33,688 bases of DNA from an uncultured Pelagibacteraceae bacterium. GTDB taxonomy: Bacteria; Pseudomonadota; Alphaproteobacteria; Pelagibacterales; Pelagibacteraceae. A program made the position numbers and the translations under genes. The notes below the pieces were generated by a model. That model did no database searches. It saw nothing but the letters and a program-made list of their open reading frames with translations, and was not told where the DNA came from. The DNA lies in assembly GCA_902533775.1 (NCBI GenBank), contig CACANA010000011.1:1-33688 (forward strand). Reading direction: 5' to 3'. Positions 23,120-31,244 of the stretch are shown here, one piece after another. Numbering within the stretch: position 1 is the stretch's first letter; each line of letters begins with the position of its first letter.

Positions 23120-24381
23120 TTCAAATTAAGTAGCTCACCAGCAAGATATAAAGACCCGGTTATTATTATCAAATCATCTTTACCTGGATTTATAGAACCA
23201 AGAGCTTCTTCAATAGATTTTTTGTAATTAACATTAGGATATTTATTTAATTTTTCTTTTAAATCTTTTCCTTTGATAGCATTTGGTTGGTTAGGAATAT
23301 CAATTGTTGTTATGGAAGATATATTATTAAAATTGCTTAAATATTCTTCATGATCTTTATTAGACATCATTCCAAGAATTAAATGCTTTTTACAATCAAT
23401 AGTATTTAAATATTCATTAAGAGCTTTTGCACCTAAAGGATTATGTGAGCCATCTAAATATAATCTATTATCCTTACAAATATTTTTAAGTTTTCCAGAT
23501 TTAATTTCTTGTAGTCTTGCAATACTTTTTATTCTAGTAATCCCTTCTTTGATATTTTCATCTTTTACTCTCAGTTGTAAATTTCTTACTGTGGCTATAG
23601 CAGATGCACAATTATCAATTTGGAAATTACCTAAAACATTTGGTTTTGGCAATTTCAAGCCACCATATTCATCTTCATAATAAATAAAACTATTCTCACT
23701 TAATGAATAATTAAAATCATCTTTATAAATAATTTTTTTTGATTGATTATTATTAATAGTTTTTTTTATTAAATTTAAAGTTTCATCTGAGCTTTGTTTA
23801 CTAACTACAATAGTAGAATTTAGAAGTGATGAGGTTTTTTCATAAACAATTTTTTCAATATTTTGCTCATTTTTCGGTAACCAATCTAAATGATCCAATC
23901 CTATTGAAGTAATAATACTTGATAAATTAGTATCAATAATATTTGTTGCATCAAATCTATGAAATAGACCACTTTCTATAATATTTATTTTGTCTTTGAA
24001 TTTGCTTGCATGATAAAAATATGCTGCAGTTAATATTTCGAAGTAAGTTATTTGTTCCCCATTATTAACATTTTCAACCTCTATTAATAACTTAGACAAG
24101 TTATCGTCAGATATTTCTTCGTCATTAAAAATAAATCTCTCATTAATTTTTTGAATATGTGGGCTAGTATAAATATTACAATATATATTGGCTGTTTTTA
24201 AAATTGATCTCACTGCTTGGATCGTTGAATACTTTCCATTTGTTCCAACTACAGATATGTATTTTAATTTTTTTTGAGGATCACCTAATTTTCTACAAAG
24301 GTTTTTAACTCTATTTAGACTGAGATCAATCTCTTTAGGATGCAGCTTTTGCAAGCGGTTCAATATTGTCTGAAGTTTCAT
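23116..24381 (-). CDS. folC: Folylpolyglutamate synthase / dihydrofolate synthase
   Basis: Mur-ligase-like enzyme that adds glutamate to dihydropteroate and to folates. The N-terminus LNRLQKLHPKEIDLSLNRV is typical. The P-loop reads VVGTNGKYSTIQ (44-55), where the family normally has Gly at position 51. NIYTSPHIQKINERF, DHLDWLP and LDGSHNPLGAKAL are also present. 421 residues. The ATG at 24381 is needed to include the conserved N-terminus, producing a 47-base overlap with accD in another frame. accD-folC adjacency is conserved in proteobacteria. It is the last gene of the long minus-strand run. Confidence 0.92.
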   Translation of the reverse strand: MKLQTILNRLQKLHPKEIDLSLNRVKNLCRKLGDPQKKLKYISVVGTNGKYSTIQAVRSILKTANIYCNIYTSPHIQKINERFIFNDEEISDDNLSKLLIEVENVNNGEQITYFEILTAAYFYHASKFKDKINIIESGLFHRFDATNIIDTNLSSIITSIGLDHLDWLPKNEQNIEKIVYEKTSSLLNSTIVVSKQSSDETLNLIKKTINNNQSKKIIYKDDFNYSLSENSFIYYEDEYGGLKLPKPNVLGNFQIDNCASAIATVRNLQLRVKDENIKEGITRIKSIARLQEIKSGKLKNICKDNRLYLDGSHNPLGAKALNEYLNTIDCKKHLILGMMSNKDHEEYLSNFNNISSITTIDIPNQPNAIKGKDLKEKLNKYPNVNYKKSIEEALGSINPGKDDLIIITGSLYLAGELLNLN

Positions 24382-25267
24382 TTATTTGCTTTTCATTTAC
24401 CGCGTTATCTTTTTTTAACAATATTGATAATATTAAGCTTATTTCAGTTTTTAAATCTTTTCGTTCAACAATTCTATCTACAAATCCGTGTTTTTCTACA
24501 AATTCAGATGTTTGAAAGTCAGAACTTAATTCTTCCTTCACCGTTGCTTGTATAACTCTTTTTCCTGCAAAGGCTATTAAACAACCTGGTTCAGCAAAAT
24601 GAATATCTCCTAACATTGCAAAGGATGCTGTAATACCACCAGCAGTTGGATCAGTAAAACAAACTAAATAAGGAAGATTATTTTTTTTGAGTTCATTAAT
24701 AGCAAGTGTAGTTCTTGTCATATTTGCTAGTGCAATTGGAGATTCAAACATTCTTTGTCCACCACCACAAGGAAAGAAAACAAATGGTGTTTGATTATCA
24801 ATAGCGTGTTGAACACCATAAATAATTGCTTCACCTTCTGCAGCTCCAACTGAACCACCAATAAACTCAAAATTTATCGCTCCAGCCGTCACTTCGATTC
24901 CATTTACTCTTCCTTTTGCAATCATCACGGCTGAATTTTGATTAGTTTTCTTTCGTGCAGATTTTAATCTATCTTTGTAAGATTTGGTATCTACCCATCC
25001 AAGGGGATCTTCTGCAGGAATTGGTGTATCAAGTATTTCGTAAGTATTTCTTCCAAAAATAATATCAAATCTTTGACGACAATTAATTCTATGATGTTTT
25101 CCACACGAGCTGCAAACCCATAAATTTTCTTCAAGATCTTTTTTTAATATTGGGCCTTTGCAACAACTAGTCCAGTCTGAGTTTGCAACATCTTCTTTTG
25201 ATGGCCTTTTTTTTAAAACTTTTTTAATTTTCTCACCAAAACTTAAAGCTTTTGTAATCCAGTTCAT
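24335..25267 (-). CDS. accD: Acetyl-CoA carboxylase carboxyltransferase subunit beta
   Basis: Transfers the carboxyl group from biotin carrier protein to acetyl-CoA, with AccA, to start fatty acid synthesis. An N-terminal zinc-ribbon-like segment reads SDWTSCCKGP...VCSSCGKHHRI; the first cysteine pair is adjacent (CC) instead of CxxC. The crotonase-fold core includes GGSVGAAEGEAI, FFPCGGGQRMFESPIAL, TDPTAGGITASFAMLGD and FAGKRVIQATVKEEL. 310 residues. The ATG overlaps the trpA stop as ATGA. Linking accD to trpFBA is the usual alphaproteobacterial arrangement. Confidence 0.95.
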   Translation of the reverse strand: MNWITKALSFGEKIKKVLKKRPSKEDVANSDWTSCCKGPILKKDLEENLWVCSSCGKHHRINCRQRFDIIFGRNTYEILDTPIPAEDPLGWVDTKSYKDRLKSARKKTNQNSAVMIAKGRVNGIEVTAGAINFEFIGGSVGAAEGEAIIYGVQHAIDNQTPFVFFPCGGGQRMFESPIALANMTRTTLAINELKKNNLPYLVCFTDPTAGGITASFAMLGDIHFAEPGCLIAFAGKRVIQATVKEELSSDFQTSEFVEKHGFVDRIVERKDLKTEISLILSILLKKDNAVNEKQINETSDNIEPLAKAAS

Positions 25268-26064
25268 AGAATTTTACTTTTTAATTTTTTTACTAGCTTA
25301 CTTACATTTGTGACAGGATTTTGTCTATGCTTTAAACTCTTGCTAATTTCCTTGCAAATAGCGCTTCCAACAACTAATCCATCTGCAGATTTGAGTTTGC
25401 CAATTGTTTTTTCTGTGATTCCAAAACCAATAACAATTTCTTTTTTTGGATCGATTTTTTTTATTTTGGTGTAATTTTTTAATATATCATTGGTTGGCAC
25501 TTTTAGTTTACCACCTGTTGTACTCAACATTGAAATAAAATAATTCATAGGATGAGAATCTTTTATGATTCTTTCAAGCCTTTGTTTTGTTGTTGTTGGT
25601 GATAAAAGTTGAATAAAATAAATAGATTTTTTTTTACATTTTTTAGCGAAATTCTTATTTTCTGGCCAGGGCAAGTCTACAACTATTAATCCATTTACAC
25701 CTGAAGAATTACACTTATTTAAAAATTTATTTTCACCATATTGAAAAATCATATTAAAATAACCCATCAGTATAATCGGCTTACTTTTATTAGATTTTTT
25801 AAAGTCTTTTACGATTTTAAAAATATCATTCATTTTAATTCCGTTTTTAATAGCTCTATATGCGCTTGTTTGGATTTGACTGCCGTCTGCTACTGGAGTG
25901 TTGTGCGGAATGCCTAATTCTAGAATATCAGCACTTTTTGAAATTGATTTTAATATATCTAATGATTGTTTTTTTGAGCTATCACCTGCAACGGTATAAG
26001 TTAATAGAGCAGCTCTATTTTCTTGTCTCGCTTTTTTAAAAGCAAAACTAATTGGGTTCAACAT
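25264..26064 (-). CDS. trpA: Tryptophan synthase alpha chain (divergent)
   Basis: Cleaves indole-3-glycerol phosphate to indole. TIM-barrel protein of 266 residues. The catalytic Glu49 (ADILELGIP) and Asp60 (PVADG) are both present, as are GFGIT and VVGSAI phosphate-loop segments. The loop normally reading FSDP is HNTP (54-57), so Asp56, which contacts beta-subunit Lys167 in the Salmonella enzyme, is Thr. The SRxGVTG region is altered to SMLSTTGGK. It overlaps trpB by 17 bases and accD by ATGA. The alpha chemistry looks intact; subunit signalling may differ. Confidence 0.9.
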   Translation of the reverse strand: MLNPISFAFKKARQENRAALLTYTVAGDSSKKQSLDILKSISKSADILELGIPHNTPVADGSQIQTSAYRAIKNGIKMNDIFKIVKDFKKSNKSKPIILMGYFNMIFQYGENKFLNKCNSSGVNGLIVVDLPWPENKNFAKKCKKKSIYFIQLLSPTTTKQRLERIIKDSHPMNYFISMLSTTGGKLKVPTNDILKNYTKIKKIDPKKEIVIGFGITEKTIGKLKSADGLVVGSAICKEISKSLKHRQNPVTNVSKLVKKLKSKIL

Positions 26065-27292
26065 ATTTCTTTCCTAATCTTTTTTTTAAAATTTCTCGGT
26101 CTTTGTACGCATCACCACAACTATTAACTACCACTATAGTATCTTTGCTTAATTTTTTTGCCTCTTTTATTGCAACCGAAAAAGCATGACTTGGTTCTAA
26201 AGAGGGTCTTAATTTTTCAAATTTAGTGACAGTTTTATAAGCACTTAAAGCATCTTCGTCAGTTGCTGCAGTGTATCTTGCTCTTTTCGCATCTTTTAAA
26301 AAACAGTGAAGTGGAGAAATTCCAGGATAATCTAGTCCAGCAGAAATCGACTCGGTTTCTTCTATTTGTCCATCCAAGTCTTGATTAACATACTGAGCTG
26401 CGCCATGAAGAATTCCAATTTTTGAACCATAAGTTAAAGGTGCAGCATGTTTTTTACTTTTTGCTGGTCCACCAGCTTCCACTCCAATAAATTCGCACTG
26501 TTTTTTATCATAATCCATAAATTCGTTCCAAAAACCGAAACTTGAGCTTCCACCACCAACACAATTATAAAGTTTAAGTTTTTTAGGTATTGATCCAAAC
26601 TCGTCAATTAATTGAACTTTTAGTTCTCTTGAAATTTGACTAGTACTCCATCCACAAATACGAACAAAAACAGCTGGTCCTACCGTGCTCCCAACACACA
26701 TTGCTGTAGTATCACAATTAGCAACCCAGAACCTCATACACTCAGATACGGCATCAACAAGTGTTTGACTACCAGAGTAAACAGGTATGACTTCGGCTCC
26801 ATTTTTTTTCATAGCTTTTACATTCGGCTGTTGTCTTGCAATATCTTTTGCTCCCATGAAAATCTTGCATTTTAACCCAAATTTTTTGGCAGCCATACTC
26901 AACATTTTGCCTGCATATCCAGCGCCAGTGTCTCCAATTATAAATTTTTTACCAGATCGTTTGGCAAGTAGACAATGTACAGTAGCGTTATATATTTTGT
27001 GCGCCCCTCCATTTGCGTCAGATACAATTTTAGACCAAATTTGAGCACCACCAACGTGGTTTGTGAGATTTTTTAATTTTATAAAACGGGTAGGAGTACC
27101 AACCCAATTTTTGAAATAGTCATCTCTTTCATCTATGAATCTTTTGTCATTTTTTAACTTATTAAATAGAATTTCTAGATCTTCTATTGGTTTTTTCAAC
27201 GTCTCTGGAACGTAGTTGCCTCCAAACTTTCCACCCCAAAAACCAAGTTTGTTTGCTTGATCAATTAATGGAATTTTTTTTTTAATTTTCAT
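26048..27292 (-). CDS. trpB: Tryptophan synthase beta chain-like PLP enzyme (divergent active site)
   Basis: By synteny and overall sequence this is the beta chain, which joins indole and serine. The fold is clear: FGGNYVPETL, GGAHKIYNA with PLP Lys99, GAKDIARQQPNV, CVGGGSSSFG and SISAGLDYPGISP. Several catalytic positions are unusual compared with Salmonella TrpB: Glu109 is Asp121, Gln114-His115 are Tyr126-Ala127, Lys167 is Val179, Asn236 is Ser250 and Ser377 is Cys392, and the KREDL segment is lost (around 87-92). 414 residues. ATGA overlap with trpF. It may be a slow or altered TrpB, or have a new substrate. Confidence 0.85.
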   Translation of the reverse strand: MKIKKKIPLIDQANKLGFWGGKFGGNYVPETLKKPIEDLEILFNKLKNDKRFIDERDDYFKNWVGTPTRFIKLKNLTNHVGGAQIWSKIVSDANGGAHKIYNATVHCLLAKRSGKKFIIGDTGAGYAGKMLSMAAKKFGLKCKIFMGAKDIARQQPNVKAMKKNGAEVIPVYSGSQTLVDAVSECMRFWVANCDTTAMCVGSTVGPAVFVRICGWSTSQISRELKVQLIDEFGSIPKKLKLYNCVGGGSSSFGFWNEFMDYDKKQCEFIGVEAGGPAKSKKHAAPLTYGSKIGILHGAAQYVNQDLDGQIEETESISAGLDYPGISPLHCFLKDAKRARYTAATDEDALSAYKTVTKFEKLRPSLEPSHAFSVAIKEAKKLSKDTIVVVNSCGDAYKDREILKKRLGKKYVEPN

Positions 27293-27906
27293 ATTTTTGC
27301 AAACAAATTTAACAACTTATCAATTTTATTAATATCTTTTTTTCCATTAGCATCTTCTAGTGATCCACTTAGGTCTATAATGAAATCTTTATTTTTAAAA
27401 TTAGAAATATCGTCTATTTGTATATTACCTGCAATCATTTTATTTAATTCATTTGGCACAATATCTAGCAGATTATGATCAAAACTTTCAGATTTATGAT
27501 AACCTTTTGAGTCGAACAAAATTATATCTGAGATTTTTAAATAATTTTTATAGTTAAGCACATCATCTTTATTTGATACAGTAATCGCTGTAATAATTTT
27601 TTTATCATATTTTAATTTAATATCTTTAGTTCTTTTAGGATCTACATCATATAGTTGATAGTAATCAAAGTTTAATTCTTTTATTCTTTCCAAGATTTCG
27701 TCATTAGGATCTACCAAGACTGACGTAAAATTTGTGTTTCGTTTATCAACTTTAATTAATTTTTTTAGTTTATCATATTCAACAAATCTTTTACTTTTTT
27801 TGTAATTCGTTATAAACCCAACAAATTGTGGTGGGTGGGCATGACTTAAAATATAATTTAAAGTCTCAGAATCTGAGATACCACAAATTTTTAAACCTTT
27901 AATCAT
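27289..27906 (-). CDS. trpF: Phosphoribosylanthranilate isomerase (divergent)
   Basis: Amadori isomerase of tryptophan synthesis, a TIM barrel of 205 residues. The catalytic Cys8 (LKICGIS) and an Asp132 equivalent to the general acid (IILFDSKG) are present, as is SKRFV (Arg40). Other signatures are weakened: QLHGDE is QLYDVD (84-89), the phosphate-binding GGTG after the Asp is replaced by YHKSE, and LAGGL is IAGNI. The end DLSGSLEDANGKKD still resembles the family's SSGVExxPGxKD. It overlaps pyrF and trpB by four bases each. Family is fairly sure; function rests mainly on operon context. Confidence 0.82.
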   Translation of the reverse strand: MIKGLKICGISDSETLNYILSHAHPPQFVGFITNYKKSKRFVEYDKLKKLIKVDKRNTNFTSVLVDPNDEILERIKELNFDYYQLYDVDPKRTKDIKLKYDKKIITAITVSNKDDVLNYKNYLKISDIILFDSKGYHKSESFDHNLLDIVPNELNKMIAGNIQIDDISNFKNKDFIIDLSGSLEDANGKKDINKIDKLLNLFAKI

Positions 27907-28577
27907 TGATACAAGTGATCAATTAAATTTTGAATATTCTTTTTTATGTTACCTTTAGTTATTGGTCTGCCCATAACAATCCAATCACTGCCATTTTTAT
28001 AAGCTTGTTTGGGATTTAAAACTCTTTTTTGATCATTCAATTTTGAATTAAATCTTATTCCAGGTGTTATAATTTCTTTTTTAAACACTTTTTTTACCAT
28101 CCTTACTTCTTTTGGACTACACACTATTGCATCTAAGTTTGCCTTTTTCGCTAAGATTGATTGCTTTAAAACTACCTTATTTAGATTATTGTTATATCCA
28201 ATCTCTTTAAGAGATTTGTTGTTAAGTGAAGTCAGGGTTGTTACTCCTATAAGCTTTGTTTTACCGGCAACATTCTTTGCGGCTTTTAATGCATCTAACC
28301 CACAGTTTGTATGAATTGTTATATAATCAAAATTTAAATCCTTGATTGCCTTAACTGTTGCTTTACAGGTATTTGGTATATCTGAAATTTTGTAATCTCC
28401 AAATATAATTTTACCTTTTAATTTAGATATAAAGTTTCTACTGTTTTTTGAGTTTAAAAATTCTAGTCCAAACTTGTATCCAATAATTAATTTATTGTTT
28501 TTTGTTTGTTTAATGATTTGCTTAATTTTATTTATATTCGTGGTATCACACGCAATAAATATTTTAAATTTTTTCAT
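27903..28577 (-). CDS. pyrF: Orotidine 5'-phosphate decarboxylase
   Basis: Last step of UMP synthesis. The catalytic DxKxxD array is GDYKISDIPNT with Asp61, Lys63 and Asp66, Asp11 lies in IACDTT, and the phosphate loop region shows ITPGIRFNS and WIVMGRPIT. I place the start at ATG 28577 (224 residues), which begins MKKFKIFIACD as in the family; a longer frame extends into ihfB and has no conserved content there. The gene overlaps ihfB by 14 bases and trpF by ATGA. Confidence 0.93.
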   Translation of the reverse strand: MKKFKIFIACDTTNINKIKQIIKQTKNNKLIIGYKFGLEFLNSKNSRNFISKLKGKIIFGDYKISDIPNTCKATVKAIKDLNFDYITIHTNCGLDALKAAKNVAGKTKLIGVTTLTSLNNKSLKEIGYNNNLNKVVLKQSILAKKANLDAIVCSPKEVRMVKKVFKKEIITPGIRFNSKLNDQKRVLNPKQAYKNGSDWIVMGRPITKGNIKKNIQNLIDHLYQ

Positions 28578-28854
28578 TAACCTTTTTTTTCCACATTTTT
28601 GATGACTTGAAAATAATTGAATATTTTTTGTTAATAAATACTCGCTCATTTGTTTTTGGATTTCTGGCAAATCTAGATTTTCTTAATTTTGTTTCTAAAG
28701 AAAACACATCTCTAAGTTCTACTCTCTCATGTCTTTTTAGAGAATTCTTTGTTTCTGCTATAAAAATTTCAATTATTTTCTTAAGGTCTTTTTTTAAAAA
28801 GTTTGGATAATTATTAGAGAGAATATTTATTAAATCTGACTTTTTGCTAGACAA
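28564..28854 (-). CDS. ihfB: HU/IHF-family DNA-bending protein, probably IHF beta subunit
   Basis: Nucleoid-associated protein that bends DNA. 96 residues with the family arm motif ARNPKTNERVFI (63-74), where the arm-tip proline is Pro66, and VELRDVFSLETKLRKSR before it (IHF-beta usually has VELRGFGAFS). The last residues FKSSKMWKKKVN match the IHF/HU C-terminal helix. The position directly after rpsA is typical of ihfB. The loss of the usual GFG before the arm is unusual. It could alternatively be called a generic HU-like protein. Confidence 0.85.
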   Translation of the reverse strand: MSSKKSDLINILSNNYPNFLKKDLKKIIEIFIAETKNSLKRHERVELRDVFSLETKLRKSRFARNPKTNERVFINKKYSIIFKSSKMWKKKVNEKI

Positions 28855-28858
28855 TTAT

Positions 28859-30589
28859 TTACTCATCATCCTTATTTTTTTTTTCACCTAATTTTTCTGA
28901 TAATGATGAAAAAGGAAGGTTTTTTCCGCTTAAAGGGCTAGAAAATTTTGAGACAGCTTCTTTATTTTGTAATTCCTCAAGCAATTTAATACTTAAACTC
29001 ACTTTCCTCTTTTCCATATTTAATTCTGCAATAGCAGCATCTATTCTTTCGCCACCAACAAATCTAGATGGTCTTGCATCCGAAGAGTTAACAGCGATAT
29101 TGGATTTTTTTATAAGAAAATCTAATTCGCAATTTTCTGGTTTTACAACTAATCCTTTGTTATCAGATGATATTACCTGTACTGTAATAATATCGTTAAC
29201 TTTTTTATCCAAAAACCAATTGAAAGGATCAATACTTAGTTGTTTCAAGCCAACTCTAACTTTTTGTTCTTCTTTCTTTATTTCCAAAATTTTTACTTTG
29301 ACTTTATCTCCTTTTTTAAACTTTTTTAACTCTTCATCAGGATTATTTAGATAACTTAGATCATTAGCATGTAAAAAACCGTCTATATCAAATTCATTGA
29401 GTCTTACATATAAAGCATATTCGTTCAAGCTTGATACAATACCATCAATCTCACTTCCAACAGGATATTTTGATACTAAAGTATCATAAGGATTTTCTAA
29501 AGTTAATTTATGGGAAATTGCAACTCTTCTTTTTTCTTTATCTATTTCTGTGATCACACAATCTATCATATCACCTATTTTGAAAATTCTTTTGGGAACA
29601 ATACTTCTCTTTGTCCAGCTCATTTCACTGCTGTGTAACAAAGTACTTAAACCAGGCTCCAAAGAACAAAAGCAACCATAATCAGTAATTTTTTCTACTT
29701 TAACTTTATATTTTTTTCCAATTTCATAATTAGTTATGTGTTCAAAAGGATCTTGTGATAATTGTTTTATTGAGCAGCCAATTTGAAGTTTATCTTTATC
29801 TATCGATATAACTTTTAAATCATGTTTCTCTCCAATATTAAAAATTTCATCAGGATGGTTAACTCTTGAATAAGATATCTCTTGCAAATGAACTAAAACA
29901 TCTATTTCATTATTTACTTCAAAAAAACAACCAAATGAAGAGTAGCCTTTTACAACTGCATCTTTAATAATGTCTCCCACTTTAAATCTCTCGATAATTT
30001 TGGCTTTATCTTCTCTTTTATTTGACGAAACTATTTGTCTTCTAGATACGCATGCATTTCCTCTTACTTTATCTAATTTAATTATTGCAAATTTTTGCTC
30101 AACACCAATAAGATGATCAATGTTCTTTAGTGGTTTATCGCTTATTTGAGAGCCTGGACAAAACATTAGAGAACCAGTATCTACATGTTCAACTATTACA
30201 CCCCCCTTACATTTGCTAGTAATTTTTCCAATTATAGATTGATTATCCTCGTAAGCCTTTTCTAATTTAAACCAACCTTTAATTTTTTGAGCTTTAATAG
30301 CAGAGACTATTACTTCACCATTCTTGTCTTCAATTTTTTCTAATAAAACAGGTATAGTTTCACCAATTTTAATTTTATCTTTCATTCCAATCATTCTGAT
30401 TTCGTTGACATCTATAATTGGTTCACTTTTTAATCCAGGGATAAAAATAAAAACAAACTTTTCAGTAATTTTTGTTACCTTTCCGTCAATTATTTTTCCC
30501 TCTTCAATCTTTTCTTTTGAAAGTTGAGAATTTAAGAGTTTTTCGAATTTTTGTATCTCTGGGGATTTGAGGTCTTTAAATATTTCCAT
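28859..30589 (-). CDS. rpsA: 30S ribosomal protein S1
   Basis: RNA-binding ribosomal protein that recruits mRNA, important in a genome with few Shine-Dalgarno sites. 576 residues made of six S1 repeats starting near 31, 113, 203, 288, 376 and 462; repeats 3 and 4 are the best conserved (GYSSFGCFFEVNNEIDVLVH and ITDYGCFCSLEPGLSTLLHS). A charged, low-complexity C-terminus follows (GEKKNKDDE). The ATG lies inside the end of cmk (14-base overlap), the usual cmk-rpsA arrangement. Confidence 0.96.
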   Translation of the reverse strand: MEIFKDLKSPEIQKFEKLLNSQLSKEKIEEGKIIDGKVTKITEKFVFIFIPGLKSEPIIDVNEIRMIGMKDKIKIGETIPVLLEKIEDKNGEVIVSAIKAQKIKGWFKLEKAYEDNQSIIGKITSKCKGGVIVEHVDTGSLMFCPGSQISDKPLKNIDHLIGVEQKFAIIKLDKVRGNACVSRRQIVSSNKREDKAKIIERFKVGDIIKDAVVKGYSSFGCFFEVNNEIDVLVHLQEISYSRVNHPDEIFNIGEKHDLKVISIDKDKLQIGCSIKQLSQDPFEHITNYEIGKKYKVKVEKITDYGCFCSLEPGLSTLLHSSEMSWTKRSIVPKRIFKIGDMIDCVITEIDKEKRRVAISHKLTLENPYDTLVSKYPVGSEIDGIVSSLNEYALYVRLNEFDIDGFLHANDLSYLNNPDEELKKFKKGDKVKVKILEIKKEEQKVRVGLKQLSIDPFNWFLDKKVNDIITVQVISSDNKGLVVKPENCELDFLIKKSNIAVNSSDARPSRFVGGERIDAAIAELNMEKRKVSLSIKLLEELQNKEAVSKFSSPLSGKNLPFSSLSEKLGEKKNKDDE

Positions 30590-31244
30590 TAATTTTCAGT
30601 TTTTTGTCCATTATAGCTTTTATTTTATTAAAGCACGCTTTCTTACTTAATTTGGAAGTATTAATCAAGATTGAATCTTGAGTTTTTTTTAATGGACTAT
30701 ATTTTCTTTTTTTATCTAAATAATCCCTATTTTTTAGGCTTTTTAACACCTCAGAAAATCTAACTTTTTTATTCAATTTCTTGTATTCAAGAAATCTTCT
30801 TTTTGCTCTAATTTTTAAATTTGCTGTTATATAAAACTTAAACATTGCATCTTTCATAATAACTGAAGTGATATCTCTTCCGTCAAGAACTGAACCAGAA
30901 TATTTCTCCGGTGGATTATAAGCGCATATTATTTGAAAGTTTTTTACAATTTTCCTTATAATTTTATCTCTAGAGATTATAGATGCCGAGACAGCAACTT
31001 TGTCGAATAGTAATTTTTTTTGTTTTAATTTTTTAATATTTAAAGTTTTTATTTTATTTTTAACCAACTTGTGACTGAATTTTTTTGAATTTTCCAACTT
31101 TAAATTACCAATGTACCGATAAATTTTTCCAGTATCTAAATATAAAAGGTTATATTCCTCAGCTATCATTTTAGCTTGAGTACCTGCTCCAGCTGCAGCA
31201 GGAGAATCTATTGCAACAGTTATTATATCTTTTCTTTTTTTCAA
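30576..31244 (-). CDS. cmk: Cytidylate kinase (unusual P-loop)
   Basis: Phosphorylates CMP and dCMP. LYLDTGKIYR, SVLDGRDITSVIMKDA and FKFYITANLKIRAKRRF match the family, and aroA-cmk-rpsA order is diagnostic. The Walker A loop reads IDSPAAAGAGTQAK (12-25), so the essential lysine of GPAxSGKGT is Ala20 and the first Gly is Ser. 222 residues. The start is a TTG (31242-31244) overlapping the aroA stop as TTGA; there is no ATG or GTG upstream of the P-loop in this frame. Lys25 or another residue may compensate; otherwise activity would be low. Confidence 0.88.
   Translation of the reverse strand: MKKRKDIITVAIDSPAAAGAGTQAKMIAEEYNLLYLDTGKIYRYIGNLKLENSKKFSHKLVKNKIKTLNIKKLKQKKLLFDKVAVSASIISRDKIIRKIVKNFQIICAYNPPEKYSGSVLDGRDITSVIMKDAMFKFYITANLKIRAKRRFLEYKKLNKKVRFSEVLKSLKNRDYLDKKRKYSPLKKTQDSILINTSKLSKKACFNKIKAIMDKKLKINGNI

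Noticed and set aside
24335..24381. Shorter folC start to avoid the 47-base overlap with accD
   Set aside because: The conserved N-terminal block (LNRLQKLHPKEIDLSLNRV) is encoded within and just after the overlap, so a downstream start would remove it.
28578..28670. Longer pyrF frame starting 31 codons upstream
   Set aside because: The extra segment lies within ihfB coding sequence and contains no conserved residues; MKKFKIFIACD is the family start.
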